Source of the DNA: an uncultured Acetatifactor sp.
GTDB lineage: Bacteria; Bacillota; Clostridia; Lachnospirales; Lachnospiraceae
Direction of reading: 5' to 3'
DNA length: 64,000 nucleotides
Assembly: GCA_934436435.1 (NCBI GenBank)
Contig: CAKSAN010000007.1
Coordinates: forward strand, 98,423-162,422
A program made the position numbers and the translations under genes. The notes below the pieces were generated by a model. The model was not told the origin of the DNA. It ran no database searches and saw nothing but the letters and a program-made list of their open reading frames with translations. Below are positions 37,110 through 44,950 of the stretch, one piece after another; the first letter of the stretch is position 1, and the number at the start of each line of letters is the position of its first letter.

Positions 37110-39062
37110 ATGAACGAAATGGAACAGAAGGTCCTGAAGACCCTCTCACACCAGTATAAAAATATAGCGGCAGCTTCCACGGAGATCATCAACCTCCAGT
37201 CCATCCTGAATCTGCCGAAGGGCACGGAACATTTCCTGACGGATATTCACGGAGAATACGAGCAGTTCAACCATGTGCTGAAGAACGGCTCCGGCTCCGT
37301 GCGCCGCAAGATCGACGAGGAATTCGGCAACACCATCAGCAACAAGGATAAAAAGAGTCTGGCAACCCTGATCTATTATCCCGAAAATAAACTGGAGATC
37401 GTGGAAAGAGAAGAGGACAATCTGGAGGACTGGTACAAGATCTCCCTCCACCGTCTGGTGCAGGTCATCAAACGTGTCTCTTCCAAATACACCCGCTCCA
37501 AGGTCCGGAAAGCATTGCCGAAGGATTTTGCCTATGTCATTGAAGAACTGATCACGGAGAAGGAAGAAATCCAGGACAAAGAGGCATACTATAACGAGAT
37601 CATCCATACCATCATCCGTATTGGCAGGGCACCCCAGTTTATCATTGCCCTAAGTCACCTGATCCAGCGGCTGGTCATTGATCATCTGCATATTGTCGGG
37701 GATATTTACGACAGAGGTCCCGGACCCCATATTATTATGGATACCCTGTGTGAGTACCATTCGGTGGATGTCCAGTGGGGCAACCATGACATGGTGTGGA
37801 TGGGAGCTGCTGCAGGAAGTCTGGCATGTATTGCCAATGTGGTCCGTATGTCTGCCAGATACGGCAATCTCGCCACGCTGGAGGACGGCTACGGCATCAA
37901 TCTGCTGCCGTTAGCTACTTTTGCGCTGGAAACCTATGAAAACACGGACTGCGACGCCTTTACCATTAAGTTTAACACCGATTACAATACCAAGGATCTC
38001 GGACTGGATACCAAGATGCATAAGGCCATCGCCATCCTGCAGTTCAAGCTGGAAGGGCAGTTGATCATGAGACATCCGGAGTTCCATATGGAAGACCGGA
38101 TGCTGTTGCACAAGATCGATTTTGAGAAAAAGACGGTTTGTGTGGATGGCAGGGAGTATCCCATGAAGGATGTGGATTTCCCTACGGTGGATCCGGAGCA
38201 TCCGTACGAGCTTACCGAGGAAGAGAGCAAAGTCATGCTGCGTTTGCAGCAGGTATTCATGCGCTGTGAGAAATTACAGCGCCATGTGAAATTCCTCTTT
38301 TCCAAGGGCGGCATGTACAAGATCTATAACGGTAATCTGCTGTATCACGGCTGTGTGCCCTTAAATCCGGATGGCAGCTTTATGCAGGTGGAGATCTGCG
38401 GAAAAGAATATTGCGGAAAAGCGCTGTATGACATTCTGGAATATTATGCCAGAAGAGGTTATTATGCCAAGGATACCAAGGAGCGTGCCCTGGGACAGGA
38501 TATGATCTGGTATATCTGGGCAGGCCCCGGATCCCCGGTATTCGGCAAGGCGAAGATGGCCACATTTGAACGGTATTTTCTGGAAGACAAGGAGACTCAC
38601 GCAGAAGAGAAGAACAGCTATTATAAACTGTTGGAGAATGAGGAGGTCATCGGCAGGATCCTGGAAGAATTCGGACTGGACAAGACCGATGCCCATATCG
38701 TCAACGGGCATGTGCCTGTAGAGCAGATCCACGGAGAATCCCCCATCAAATGCGGTGGAAAGCTGCTCATTATCGACGGCGGATTCTCCAAAGCTTATCA
38801 GAAGAAAACAGGAATTGCAGGTTATACCCTGGTATGTAATTCCAGAGGGATGCGTCTGGTAGCCCATGAACCCTTTGAATCCACGGAAGCGGCGATTATC
38901 AAGGAATCGGATATTTTCTCGGATTCCGTTGTGGTGGAGAATTTCCCTCACAGAAAGCTGGTAGCCGATACGGATACCGGCAAGGAGATCCAGGAGAATA
39001 TCTTCTATCTGGAAGAACTCCTGGAGGCTTACCGGGAAGGTACGATCATGGAAGAGGTATAA
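37110..39062 (+). CDS. fbp: Fructose-1,6-bisphosphatase class III
   Basis: 650 residues, usual length for the class III enzyme of Firmicutes. Metallophosphatase motifs are visible: FLTDIHGEYEQFNHVLKNGSGSV, VGDIYDRGPGPHIIMDTL, VQWGNHDMVWMGAAAG, and the distal NGHVPV. It carries out the gluconeogenic step. It follows dapB by 15 bp and converges with a small lipoprotein gene, only 1 bp apart. Confidence 0.95.
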   Translation: MNEMEQKVLKTLSHQYKNIAAASTEIINLQSILNLPKGTEHFLTDIHGEYEQFNHVLKNGSGSVRRKIDEEFGNTISNKDKKSLATLIYYPENKLEIVEREEDNLEDWYKISLHRLVQVIKRVSSKYTRSKVRKALPKDFAYVIEELITEKEEIQDKEAYYNEIIHTIIRIGRAPQFIIALSHLIQRLVIDHLHIVGDIYDRGPGPHIIMDTLCEYHSVDVQWGNHDMVWMGAAAGSLACIANVVRMSARYGNLATLEDGYGINLLPLATFALETYENTDCDAFTIKFNTDYNTKDLGLDTKMHKAIAILQFKLEGQLIMRHPEFHMEDRMLLHKIDFEKKTVCVDGREYPMKDVDFPTVDPEHPYELTEEESKVMLRLQQVFMRCEKLQRHVKFLFSKGGMYKIYNGNLLYHGCVPLNPDGSFMQVEICGKEYCGKALYDILEYYARRGYYAKDTKERALGQDMIWYIWAGPGSPVFGKAKMATFERYFLEDKETHAEEKNSYYKLLENEEVIGRILEEFGLDKTDAHIVNGHVPVEQIHGESPIKCGGKLLIIDGGFSKAYQKKTGIAGYTLVCNSRGMRLVAHEPFESTEAAIIKESDIFSDSVVVENFPHRKLVADTDTGKEIQENIFYLEELLEAYREGTIMEEV

Positions 39063-39063
39063 C

Positions 39064-39510
39064 TTATTTCTGATTGGTTCCGGTGGCTGCGTTGGTGGTA
39101 TTATTGCCATTGGCGTTATTGTCATTACCGTTACCTACCAGATCGTTGGTAATATCGGAGACTCCGTTGGCGGCATCGTCCACAATATTGCCTACGGTAT
39201 CACCGGCTTCTCCGACGGCGTTACCGGCATTGTCCAGCATGGAATCATTTTCCCCTACGGTATTACCGTTGCCGTTGGTGTCGCCCATGTTGTCTGTGGC
39301 AGCAGTTCCGGTCTCTGTGGGCTGTGTCACAGTGCTCTCCTGAGTGGCAGGAGAGGCGGACGGGGAAGGAGAGGCAGCCATGCTGCCGGAGTTATTGTTG
39401 TTCTTGTTGGTACCACAGGCGGTTGCCATGCACAGGTAGACTGTGATGATACCCAGAACCAGTAACTTTTTCCCAATATGGGAGGTTGTGTTATTTGTCT
39501 GATTTTTCAT
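39064..39510 (-). CDS. Small Asn/Gly/Thr-rich lipoprotein
   Basis: 148 residues from ATG 39510, chosen because GGAGG precedes it. N-terminal signal (GKKLLVLGIITVYLCMATAC) with a plausible lipobox ending at Cys. The mature part is low complexity: Asn runs, Ser/Pro stretches and repeated D-N-G-N-x-V-G units. No domain is recognised. Probably a surface-exposed, disordered lipoprotein. It ends 1 bp from the fbp stop with no terminator between them. Confidence 0.65.
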   Translation of the reverse strand: MKNQTNNTTSHIGKKLLVLGIITVYLCMATACGTNKNNNNSGSMAASPSPSASPATQESTVTQPTETGTAATDNMGDTNGNGNTVGENDSMLDNAGNAVGEAGDTVGNIVDDAANGVSDITNDLVGNGNDNNANGNNTTNAATGTNQK

Positions 39511-39634
39511 AATGTCCTCCATTTCAAGATGCCCGTTAGGGATATTCTGTCCGAACCATAGGTGGTCGGCTTGAAGGTAGTATGTGTGGATGTCAGAAAA
39601 ATATACAAAAATTTTCAAAGGAATGAGGGAGCAA

Positions 39635-40429
39635 ATGGAATTTCGACCCTGTATTGATATTCATAATGGAAAAGTAAAACAGATCGTGGGCGGAAGCTTA
39701 AAGGATCTCGGTGATCAGGCACAGGAGAATTTTGTGTCGGAACAGGATGCTGCTTTTTATGCAAAATTGTATCAAAAATATAATTTAAAAGGTGGGCATA
39801 TCATTTTGCTGAATGCCGCAGACAGCCCTTATTACCAGACTACAAAGGAACAGGCTTTGGCGGCACTTTCGGCTTATCCGGGGGGCCTTCAGATCGGCGG
39901 AGGCATCACGGCGGAGAATGCGGCGGAGTATCTGGAAGCCGGAGCCTCCCATGTGATCGTGACTTCCTATGTGTTCCGGGAAGGACGGATCGACTACGAC
40001 AGACTTAAGAGACTGGTCCATATTGTGGGAAAAGAGCATCTGGTGCTGGATGTCAGCTGTAAGCGTGTGGGAGAGCAGTATCTCGTAGTGACGGACCGCT
40101 GGCAGAAGCTGACAGAAGAGGCGGTGGATGAGGCACTGCTTGAAAAGCTGTCCGCGTACTGCGACGAATTCCTGATCCATGCCGTGGATGTGGAAGGCAA
40201 GGCACAGGGAATCGAACAGGAACTGGTAAAGAGCATCGCGGATTATACCGGAAATCCCATCACCTATGCGGGCGGTGTTCATTCCATGGAAGATCTGCTT
40301 CTGTTAAAAAAACTGGGGCAGAACCGGATGAATGTGACCATCGGAAGTGCGCTGGATCTGTTCGGCGGCAGCATGAACTGGGAAACGGTGCTGTCAGTGT
40401 GCAATGGAAAACAGGAGCAGAACGCGTAG
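39635..40429 (+). CDS. hisA: HisA-like isomerase of the eukaryotic type
   Basis: 264 residues. EFRPCIDIHNGKVKQIVGGSLKD, NFVSEQDAAFYAKLYQKYNLKGGHII, GGGITAENAAEYLEAGASHVIVTSYVF, LVLDVSCKRVGEQYLVVTDRWQ, FLIHAVDVEGKAQGIEQELV, YAGGVHSMEDL and NVTIGSALDLFGG follow, block by block, yeast HIS6 as I recall it rather than typical bacterial HisA. Expected reaction: ProFAR to PRFAR in histidine biosynthesis. It stands alone, with no his operon near. Confidence 0.85.
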   Translation: MEFRPCIDIHNGKVKQIVGGSLKDLGDQAQENFVSEQDAAFYAKLYQKYNLKGGHIILLNAADSPYYQTTKEQALAALSAYPGGLQIGGGITAENAAEYLEAGASHVIVTSYVFREGRIDYDRLKRLVHIVGKEHLVLDVSCKRVGEQYLVVTDRWQKLTEEAVDEALLEKLSAYCDEFLIHAVDVEGKAQGIEQELVKSIADYTGNPITYAGGVHSMEDLLLLKKLGQNRMNVTIGSALDLFGGSMNWETVLSVCNGKQEQNA

Positions 40430-40462
40430 ACATAAAGAACAAAATGCAGAATGCAGAGCATG

Positions 40463-40504
40463 AAAAATGCCGCAGGCCTTAAAATAAAAAGCCTGCGGCA
40501 TTTT
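40463..40504. terminator. Bidirectional terminator between hisA and csp
   Basis: AAAAATGCCGCAGGC pairs with GCCTGCGGCATTTT around a 13-base loop, with A- and T-runs outside, serving both convergent genes. Confidence 0.9.
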
Positions 40505-40532
40505 GCGCTTATCTGTCTGATCTGTTTTATGA

Positions 40533-40733
40533 TTAAAGCTTGGTTACGTTAACAGCCTGAGGACCCTTTTCACCGTCTACGATATCGAAGGAAACGGCTG
40601 CGCCCTCTTCCAGAGTCTTGTAGCCTTCCATGTTCAGTCCGCTGTAATGTACGAATACATCCTTGCCGGATTCATCGGAGATGAAACCATAACCCTTCTG
40701 ATTGTTGAACCACTTTACTGTACCTTTGTTCAT
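40533..40733 (-). CDS. csp: Cold-shock protein, CspA family
   Basis: 66 residues. RNP motifs KGYGFIS and VFVHYSGL in a typical small OB-fold ([20 protein letters not shown] ... [10 protein letters not shown]). The start at 40733 is set by GGAGGT just upstream. RNA chaperone. The leader of about 70 bases between the promoter and start is consistent with post-transcriptional control. Confidence 0.95.
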   Translation of the reverse strand: MNKGTVKWFNNQKGYGFISDESGKDVFVHYSGLNMEGYKTLEEGAAVSFDIVDGEKGPQAVNVTKL

Positions 40734-40805
40734 AATAGATACCTCCAAAAATTCTTTCCTGTCATTTGCTTTTTGCAATGTATACAACATTGTCTCAGCA
40801 AGTGC

Positions 40806-40834
40806 ATCATAGCACAGCAGGTAGTAAAAGTAAA
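40806..40834 (-). promoter_or_regulatory. Promoter of the csp gene
   Basis: Minus strand: -35 TTTACT (40834-40829), 17-bp spacer, -10 TATGAT (40811-40806). Confidence 0.5.
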
Positions 40835-40938
40835 TAGACCTCTCGGAAATTTGCACAAAATTTTATGGATAAATCCTTTATAAATACGAAGAAATGAAGA
40901 AAAACTTGGGAAATTATTACAAAATTGTTAAGATATGA

Positions 40939-40967
40939 TTGCTGTAAGGGCTTCCCTGTGGTAAAAT
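40939..40967 (+). promoter_or_regulatory. Promoter of the LytM-bactofilin pair
   Basis: -35 TTGCTG (40939-40944), 17-bp spacer, -10 TAAAAT (40962-40967), 28 bp before the start of the LytM-like gene. Confidence 0.5.
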
Positions 40968-40994
40968 GGGATGATGTTTAGCGGAGGTGACTCT

Positions 40995-41720
40995 ATGAAA
41001 AGACGTAAACATAAGCGGAGGTTGAACCATGTGCTGATCCTTACGTCAGACGCGGCAGATGCCAATGTAAAGCAGTTCCGTGTACGTGCATGGATTGTGG
41101 AAGTCGTGGTACTTATGCTGTGTGTACTCATTGGCGGAGTGATCGGCTACTTTATCTACGAAGGACAACTATGGGAAAATGCCAGCAGGCGAAGCCATGA
41201 ACAGGTTGTAGCACTGGAGGAAGAGAACCAGACACTGACCGAACAGAACAACAAGCTGGAAGCAAAGGTGACGGAACAGGAGGAAGAGATCCAGATCTTA
41301 AGTGACACCGTAAGCCAGAAGGTACAGAGTGAGAGCGAATTGTCCGCAACCCTGGAGAAGCAGAGTCTTCCCACGGAATTCCCTCTGACAGGATCTGCTT
41401 CCATGGAGGAAATCACCGAGGGCGAGCCGATCTGCATATTCCATGCATCGGTAGGAACCACTGTTGTGGCGGCGGCCAGCGGTACCGTGATTGCCGTAAA
41501 TGATGACGAGACTTACGGACACAGCGTATGGGTGGATCATGGCAACGGATATATCACGATCTACCGGAACAAGGGAGATGCCACAGTGACCGTGGGAGAT
41601 TCCGTAGTGCAGGGTACCACATTGTTTGTCATCGGTGAGGATAATGCAGATCTGGGATACCAGATGCAGAAGGACGGAAGCTATATCAATCCTATGGATA
41701 TGCTTGCAATCAGTGGTTGA
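40995..41720 (+). CDS. Degenerate LytM/M23-type membrane protein with coiled coil
   Basis: 241 residues from ATG 40995 (GGAGGTGA site). A basic cytosolic start, one membrane segment (VVLMLCVLIGGVIGYFIY), a coiled coil (VVALEEENQTLTEQNNKLEAKVTEQEEEIQIL), then an M23-like fold: VVAAASGTVIAVNDDETYGHSVWVDHGNGYITIY. The zinc ligands of active M23 enzymes are missing: no HxxxD, and the HxH block near the end reads LGYQMQKDG. It is probably a non-catalytic regulator like EnvC. It is followed directly by a bactofilin gene. Confidence 0.82.
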   Translation: MKRRKHKRRLNHVLILTSDAADANVKQFRVRAWIVEVVVLMLCVLIGGVIGYFIYEGQLWENASRRSHEQVVALEEENQTLTEQNNKLEAKVTEQEEEIQILSDTVSQKVQSESELSATLEKQSLPTEFPLTGSASMEEITEGEPICIFHASVGTTVVAAASGTVIAVNDDETYGHSVWVDHGNGYITIYRNKGDATVTVGDSVVQGTTLFVIGEDNADLGYQMQKDGSYINPMDMLAISG

Positions 41721-41743
41721 TTGCGGAAAGGTTTGGAAGATAC

Positions 41744-42283
41744 ATGTTAGGAAAAAAGAATGCAGATATGAAAATGAGCACACTGATCGGTGCCGGCGCG
41801 GAACTGAACGGCGATTTTACATTGAATGGATCGGCCAGAATCGACGGCAAGATCGGTGGTAATGTAACGGTAACAGGAAATCTGATCCTGGGGGCCGGAA
41901 GTGTGGTCACAGGAGATGTACAGGCGGCATCCGTGCTGATCGGCGGAGAAGTGACCGGAAATATCAATGCACCGGAGAAGGCAGAACTGACGGCTTCCGC
42001 AAAGGTATTGGGAGACATTGCCACCAAGGTGATCGTTATTGATGAACATGCCGTTTTTCAGGGCAAGATCGACATGAACCAGACAGTTCCCGATAAAAAG
42101 GGAAAGGCAAGAGCCGCCAAAGCGGTCCGTGCCGGACGCAAGAGCGCCAAGGCAGCTATTGCGGAGGCTCTGAAGGAAGTGGAAGAGGAACAAAAGAGAG
42201 AAAATCAGGAGACGGTAGCGGCAGAGACGGTGGAGAAAACAGAAACTCCGACTGCGGAAGCAACCAACACAAACGAAGCATAA
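41744..42283 (+). CDS. Bactofilin (polymer-forming cytoskeletal protein)
   Basis: 179 residues from ATG 41744. The core is a regular beta-helix: LIGAGAELNGDFTLNGSARIDGKIGGNVTVTGNLILGAGSVVTGDVQAASVLIGGEVTGNINAPEKAELT. Short N-terminal and long charged C-terminal tails (Lys/Arg, then Glu/Thr rich) flank it. Bactofilins polymerise without nucleotide and place cell-wall enzymes. The pairing with an M23 gene is a known arrangement in other bacteria. TTG 41717 is a possible earlier start. Confidence 0.9.
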   Translation: MLGKKNADMKMSTLIGAGAELNGDFTLNGSARIDGKIGGNVTVTGNLILGAGSVVTGDVQAASVLIGGEVTGNINAPEKAELTASAKVLGDIATKVIVIDEHAVFQGKIDMNQTVPDKKGKARAAKAVRAGRKSAKAAIAEALKEVEEEQKRENQETVAAETVEKTETPTAEATNTNEA

Positions 42284-42293
42284 AAAGGTACAG

Positions 42294-42325
42294 AAAAACA
42301 GGGACACGAATGTGCCCCTGTTTTT
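42294..42325. terminator. Bidirectional terminator after bactofilin
   Basis: AAAAACAGGGACAC and GTGCCCCTGTTTTT pair with one mismatch around a short loop. It serves the bactofilin and the convergent TrpR-like gene. Confidence 0.85.
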
Positions 42326-42340
42326 CGTTGGAATACAAAA

Positions 42341-42655
42341 TTAATTTTGCTCCGGCTCTTTTTTCTCCATACGTCCGAAGACCAGTTCGTAACCGTCATT
42401 GCCGTAATTCAGAGAACGGTTCACACGACTGATGGTAGCGGTAGATGCCCCCGTCTTCTCGGCGATCTCCAGATACGTCTTGCCGTCCTTCAGCATGGCA
42501 GCCACTTCGAAACGCTGGGACAGAGACAACAGTTCATTGACTGTGCACAGGTCCTCGAAGAAGCTGTAGCATTCTTCACGGGACTGTAGACACAATACCG
42601 CATCAAAAAGGGAATCTACAGCATCCGTTTTGATTTTCTTATTCATTGTCGACAC
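42341..42655 (-). CDS. TrpR-like (YerC/YecD) transcriptional regulator
   Basis: 104 residues. LFDAVLCLQSREECYSFFEDLCTVNELLSLSQRFEVAAMLKDGKTYLEIAEKTGASTATISRVNRSLNYGNDGY is the TrpR/YerC-YecD signature, with the helix-turn-helix in the second half. In Firmicutes this family is uncharacterised in most cases and does not regulate tryptophan genes as a rule. The region upstream contains an inverted TTGTAA/TTACAA pair (42668-42717) that may be an autoregulatory site. Confidence 0.88.
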   Translation of the reverse strand: MSTMNKKIKTDAVDSLFDAVLCLQSREECYSFFEDLCTVNELLSLSQRFEVAAMLKDGKTYLEIAEKTGASTATISRVNRSLNYGNDGYELVFGRMEKKEPEQN

Positions 42656-42812
42656 ACCTTTCCGTGGTTGTAAATATTACAACGAAACTACTGGTATTTT
42701 AGCATACTAAAGTTGTAAAGTAAAGGCGTGAAACAAAATAGTTATAAAATCTTCACAAAGGAGAGAACGGTGAAGGGGTGCGGCTGTTGACATGTAGTTT
42801 TGAATACTATAT

Positions 42813-42927
42813 AATAGCCACATAGAGAAAACAAGTAGCTGCGCAGCAGATATTTGTTTTCTTGTGGCTATTAACGAGAGAACCGTCTGCGCAGCAGACA
42901 GTAGAGCGTGAAGCGCGGGTTCTCGAG
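42813..42927 (+). repeat. Multi-hairpin structured element, copy A
   Basis: A long imperfect hairpin (AATAGCCACA... / ...TGTGGCTATT, 42813-42872, apex GCTGCGCAGC) is followed by a three-way junction at 42878-42924. The outer helix is GAGAACC/GGTTCTC; inside are GTCTGC-GCA-GCAGAC (42885-42899) and GCGT-GAA-GCGC (42906-42916). The same plan with different stems is found at 48205-48252. The rest of the gap between the TrpR-like and DUF1836 genes (42656-42975) shows no other feature except an AT-rich stretch. Confidence 0.6.
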
Positions 42928-42975
42928 TTAATATTTATTATGGAAACTATCCACGGAAAGGACAGCAGGGATATT

Positions 42976-43614
42976 ATGGCAGCAACAACAGAAGAATTAC
43001 TCCAGACGATCTTACAGAGTCTGGAGAAAGTAGAATATATCAAGTCGGAAGACATTCCGAACATTGATCTGTATATGGATCAGGTACTGACTTTTATGGA
43101 TCGTAAGCTGCGTTCGGCAGTCCGTCCCCAGACGGAGGAGCGCGTACTGACCAAGACCATGATCAATAATTATGCCAAGAATGATCTGCTGCCGCCGCCG
43201 GTGAAGAAGAAATATTCCAAAGAGCATGTGCTGCTTCTCATTTTTATCTATTATTATAAAGGGGTGATCCCTATGAATGAGATCCAGACGTTGCTTAAGC
43301 CCCTTACCGACCGCTATTTCCAGAACGGACAGGCCTTTGACCTGGAGAGCGTCTACAAGGAAGTGGTGGTGCTGGAGAAGGAACAGCTGGAGGATCTGAA
43401 AAAAGATGTTGTGGAGAAGTTTCGCAGAGCAGAAGATTCCTTTACGGAGGTGACCGGAGAGGAACAGGAGTTTTTACAGAAATTTGCCCTGATCTGCCTG
43501 TTAAGCTTTGATGTTTATATGAAGAAAATGATTGTGGAACAGCTGGTGGCAGAATTAGCGGATATGAAGCAGGCACAGGAGCCTGAGAAGGAAGCTCGTA
43601 AGAAAAAGAATTAG
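42976..43614 (+). CDS. DUF1836 domain protein
   Basis: 212 residues from ATG 42976 (AGGG just upstream); in-frame ATG 42940 has no ribosome site. The DUF1836 core is clear: DIPNIDLYMDQVLTFMDRKL..., LTKTMINNYAKNDLLPPPVKKKYSKEHVLLLIFIYYYKGVIPMNEIQTLLKPL. The N-terminal half resembles a MerR-like winged helix, so DNA binding is likely. The C-terminus is charged. The function is unknown; the family is restricted to Firmicutes. Confidence 0.85.
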   Translation: MAATTEELLQTILQSLEKVEYIKSEDIPNIDLYMDQVLTFMDRKLRSAVRPQTEERVLTKTMINNYAKNDLLPPPVKKKYSKEHVLLLIFIYYYKGVIPMNEIQTLLKPLTDRYFQNGQAFDLESVYKEVVVLEKEQLEDLKKDVVEKFRRAEDSFTEVTGEEQEFLQKFALICLLSFDVYMKKMIVEQLVAELADMKQAQEPEKEARKKKN

Positions 43615-43626
43615 GACGGAAAATAA

Positions 43627-44385
43627 ATGAAAGCAATCATGGATCTTCATACGCATACTCTGGCAGCAGGGCATGCGTATAGTACCTTATTGGAAAATAT
43701 AGATGCTGCACTGGCAGTGGGATTACAGTATCTGGGAATGAGTGAGCATGGACCGATCTCCCCGGGAGGACCTCACGAATTCTTTTTCAGCAATTACAAG
43801 GTGATCCCCAGAGTATATGACAGAGAGGAGACCACCGGCAGAGTCGTACCGAAGGCGGACGGCAGACTGCGTCTGTTGTGCGGCGTGGAAGCCAATATCT
43901 GTGACATGAACGGAACACTGGATCTGGACGAACGTTATATGCAGGCAATGGATTACGCTCTTGCCAGCATTCATCCCTTTGCCTTTACGGCGGGAAGCCG
44001 CAAGGAGAATACGCTGGCATCCGTCAGGGCTTTTCAGAACCCTTATGTGAAAATACTGGGACATCCGGATGACGGCAGATTCCCGTTAGATTATGAGGAA
44101 CTGGTGCGGGAGGCAAAGCAGGCACAGGTCGCACTGGAGGTCAACAATTCTTCCCTGAACCCGAAATCCGCAAGGCAGGGCGGCAGAGAGAATATCACGG
44201 AATTGTTAAAGGCTTGCATGAAGTATGACCAGCCTGTTATAATGGGAACGGACAGCCATATGTGTTTTGCCATCGGTAATTTCAGGGAAGCCGAGCAGCT
44301 GATGAAAGAACTGGAATTTCCTGTAGAACTGGTACTGAATTATGAACCGGAGAACATCCATAAGCTAATCAACATTACACTGTAG
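43627..44385 (+). CDS. PHP-domain phosphoesterase (YcdX-like)
   Basis: 252 residues. The PHP metal motifs are present: MDLHTHTLA, MSEHGP, GVEANI, LASIHPF, LGHPDDGRF and GTDSHMCFAIGNF. Members close in sequence are YcdX-type phosphatases; the substrate is unknown. It starts 12 bp after the DUF1836 gene and lies before a HIT protein gene. Confidence 0.9.
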   Translation: MKAIMDLHTHTLAAGHAYSTLLENIDAALAVGLQYLGMSEHGPISPGGPHEFFFSNYKVIPRVYDREETTGRVVPKADGRLRLLCGVEANICDMNGTLDLDERYMQAMDYALASIHPFAFTAGSRKENTLASVRAFQNPYVKILGHPDDGRFPLDYEELVREAKQAQVALEVNNSSLNPKSARQGGRENITELLKACMKYDQPVIMGTDSHMCFAIGNFREAEQLMKELEFPVELVLNYEPENIHKLINITL

Positions 44386-44463
44386 CTGATTCCATCCGGC
44401 AGGACCGGAATAAGAATGTATGCCTTAACGGCACGCCCCGCAGGAGGGCAGATAGGAGAACAA

Positions 44464-44883
44464 ATGAAAGACGCAAATTGTGGATATTGTATGAGAGGAG
44501 AACTGTTAGACAAGTTCGGTATTTTTATCTGTGACCTGAAGGTCAGCAGCCTGATCCTGTTCAAGGAGCAGAGCCACCCCGGCAGATGTATCGTAGCATA
44601 TAAGGATCATGTCAGCGAGATCGTGGACATCAGCGAGGAAGAGAGAAGATTATTCTTCGAGGACGTGGCACATGCAGCAAAAGCCATCCATGCGGCATTC
44701 CATCCCGATAAGCTAAACTATGGCGCTTACGGCGACACCGGCTGCCATCTGCACATGCACCTGTGCCCGAAGTACAAGGACGGCTTCGAATGGGGCGGAA
44801 CTTTCGAGATGAACCCCGGCAAGACCCTTCTGACCGATGCAGAGTATCAGGAGATGATCGACAAGATCAAGGCGAACCTGTAA
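44464..44883 (+). CDS. HIT-family nucleotide hydrolase
   Basis: 139 residues from ATG 44464 (AGGAG site). CGYCMRGEL near the start may bind zinc. The HIT motif reads GCHLHMHLCPKYKDGF near residue 100, with GAYGDTG just before it. HIT proteins hydrolyse dinucleoside polyphosphates or AMP-linked compounds. The variant CHLHMHLCPKY ending is common in Clostridia. Confidence 0.9.
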   Translation: MKDANCGYCMRGELLDKFGIFICDLKVSSLILFKEQSHPGRCIVAYKDHVSEIVDISEEERRLFFEDVAHAAKAIHAAFHPDKLNYGAYGDTGCHLHMHLCPKYKDGFEWGGTFEMNPGKTLLTDAEYQEMIDKIKANL

Positions 44884-44902
44884 TGAAACCGGAACATTTT
44901 CT

Positions 44903-44935
44903 CTGAGATTACATAAAATAGATATGTAATCTCAG
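44903..44935 (+). promoter_or_regulatory. Perfect 13-bp hairpin abutting a ribosome-binding site
   Basis: CTGAGATTACATA pairs with TATGTAATCTCAG around a 7-base loop and touches the GGAGG (44936-44940) of the next gene. There is no T-run, so it is not a standard terminator. It could protect the 3' end of the HIT mRNA, be an operator, or restrict translation of the binding protein. Confidence 0.55.
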
Positions 44936-44950
44936 GGAGGATGAACGATT

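Noticed and set aside
38361..39125. A 254-codon frame on the minus strand
   Set aside because: It overlaps fbp and has no motif; the real minus-strand gene here begins at 39510.
44903..44950. A TPP riboswitch ahead of the NMT1-type binding protein
   Set aside because: The leader is too short and lacks the CTGAGA...ACC TPP core; CTGAGATTACAT here is part of a simple perfect hairpin.
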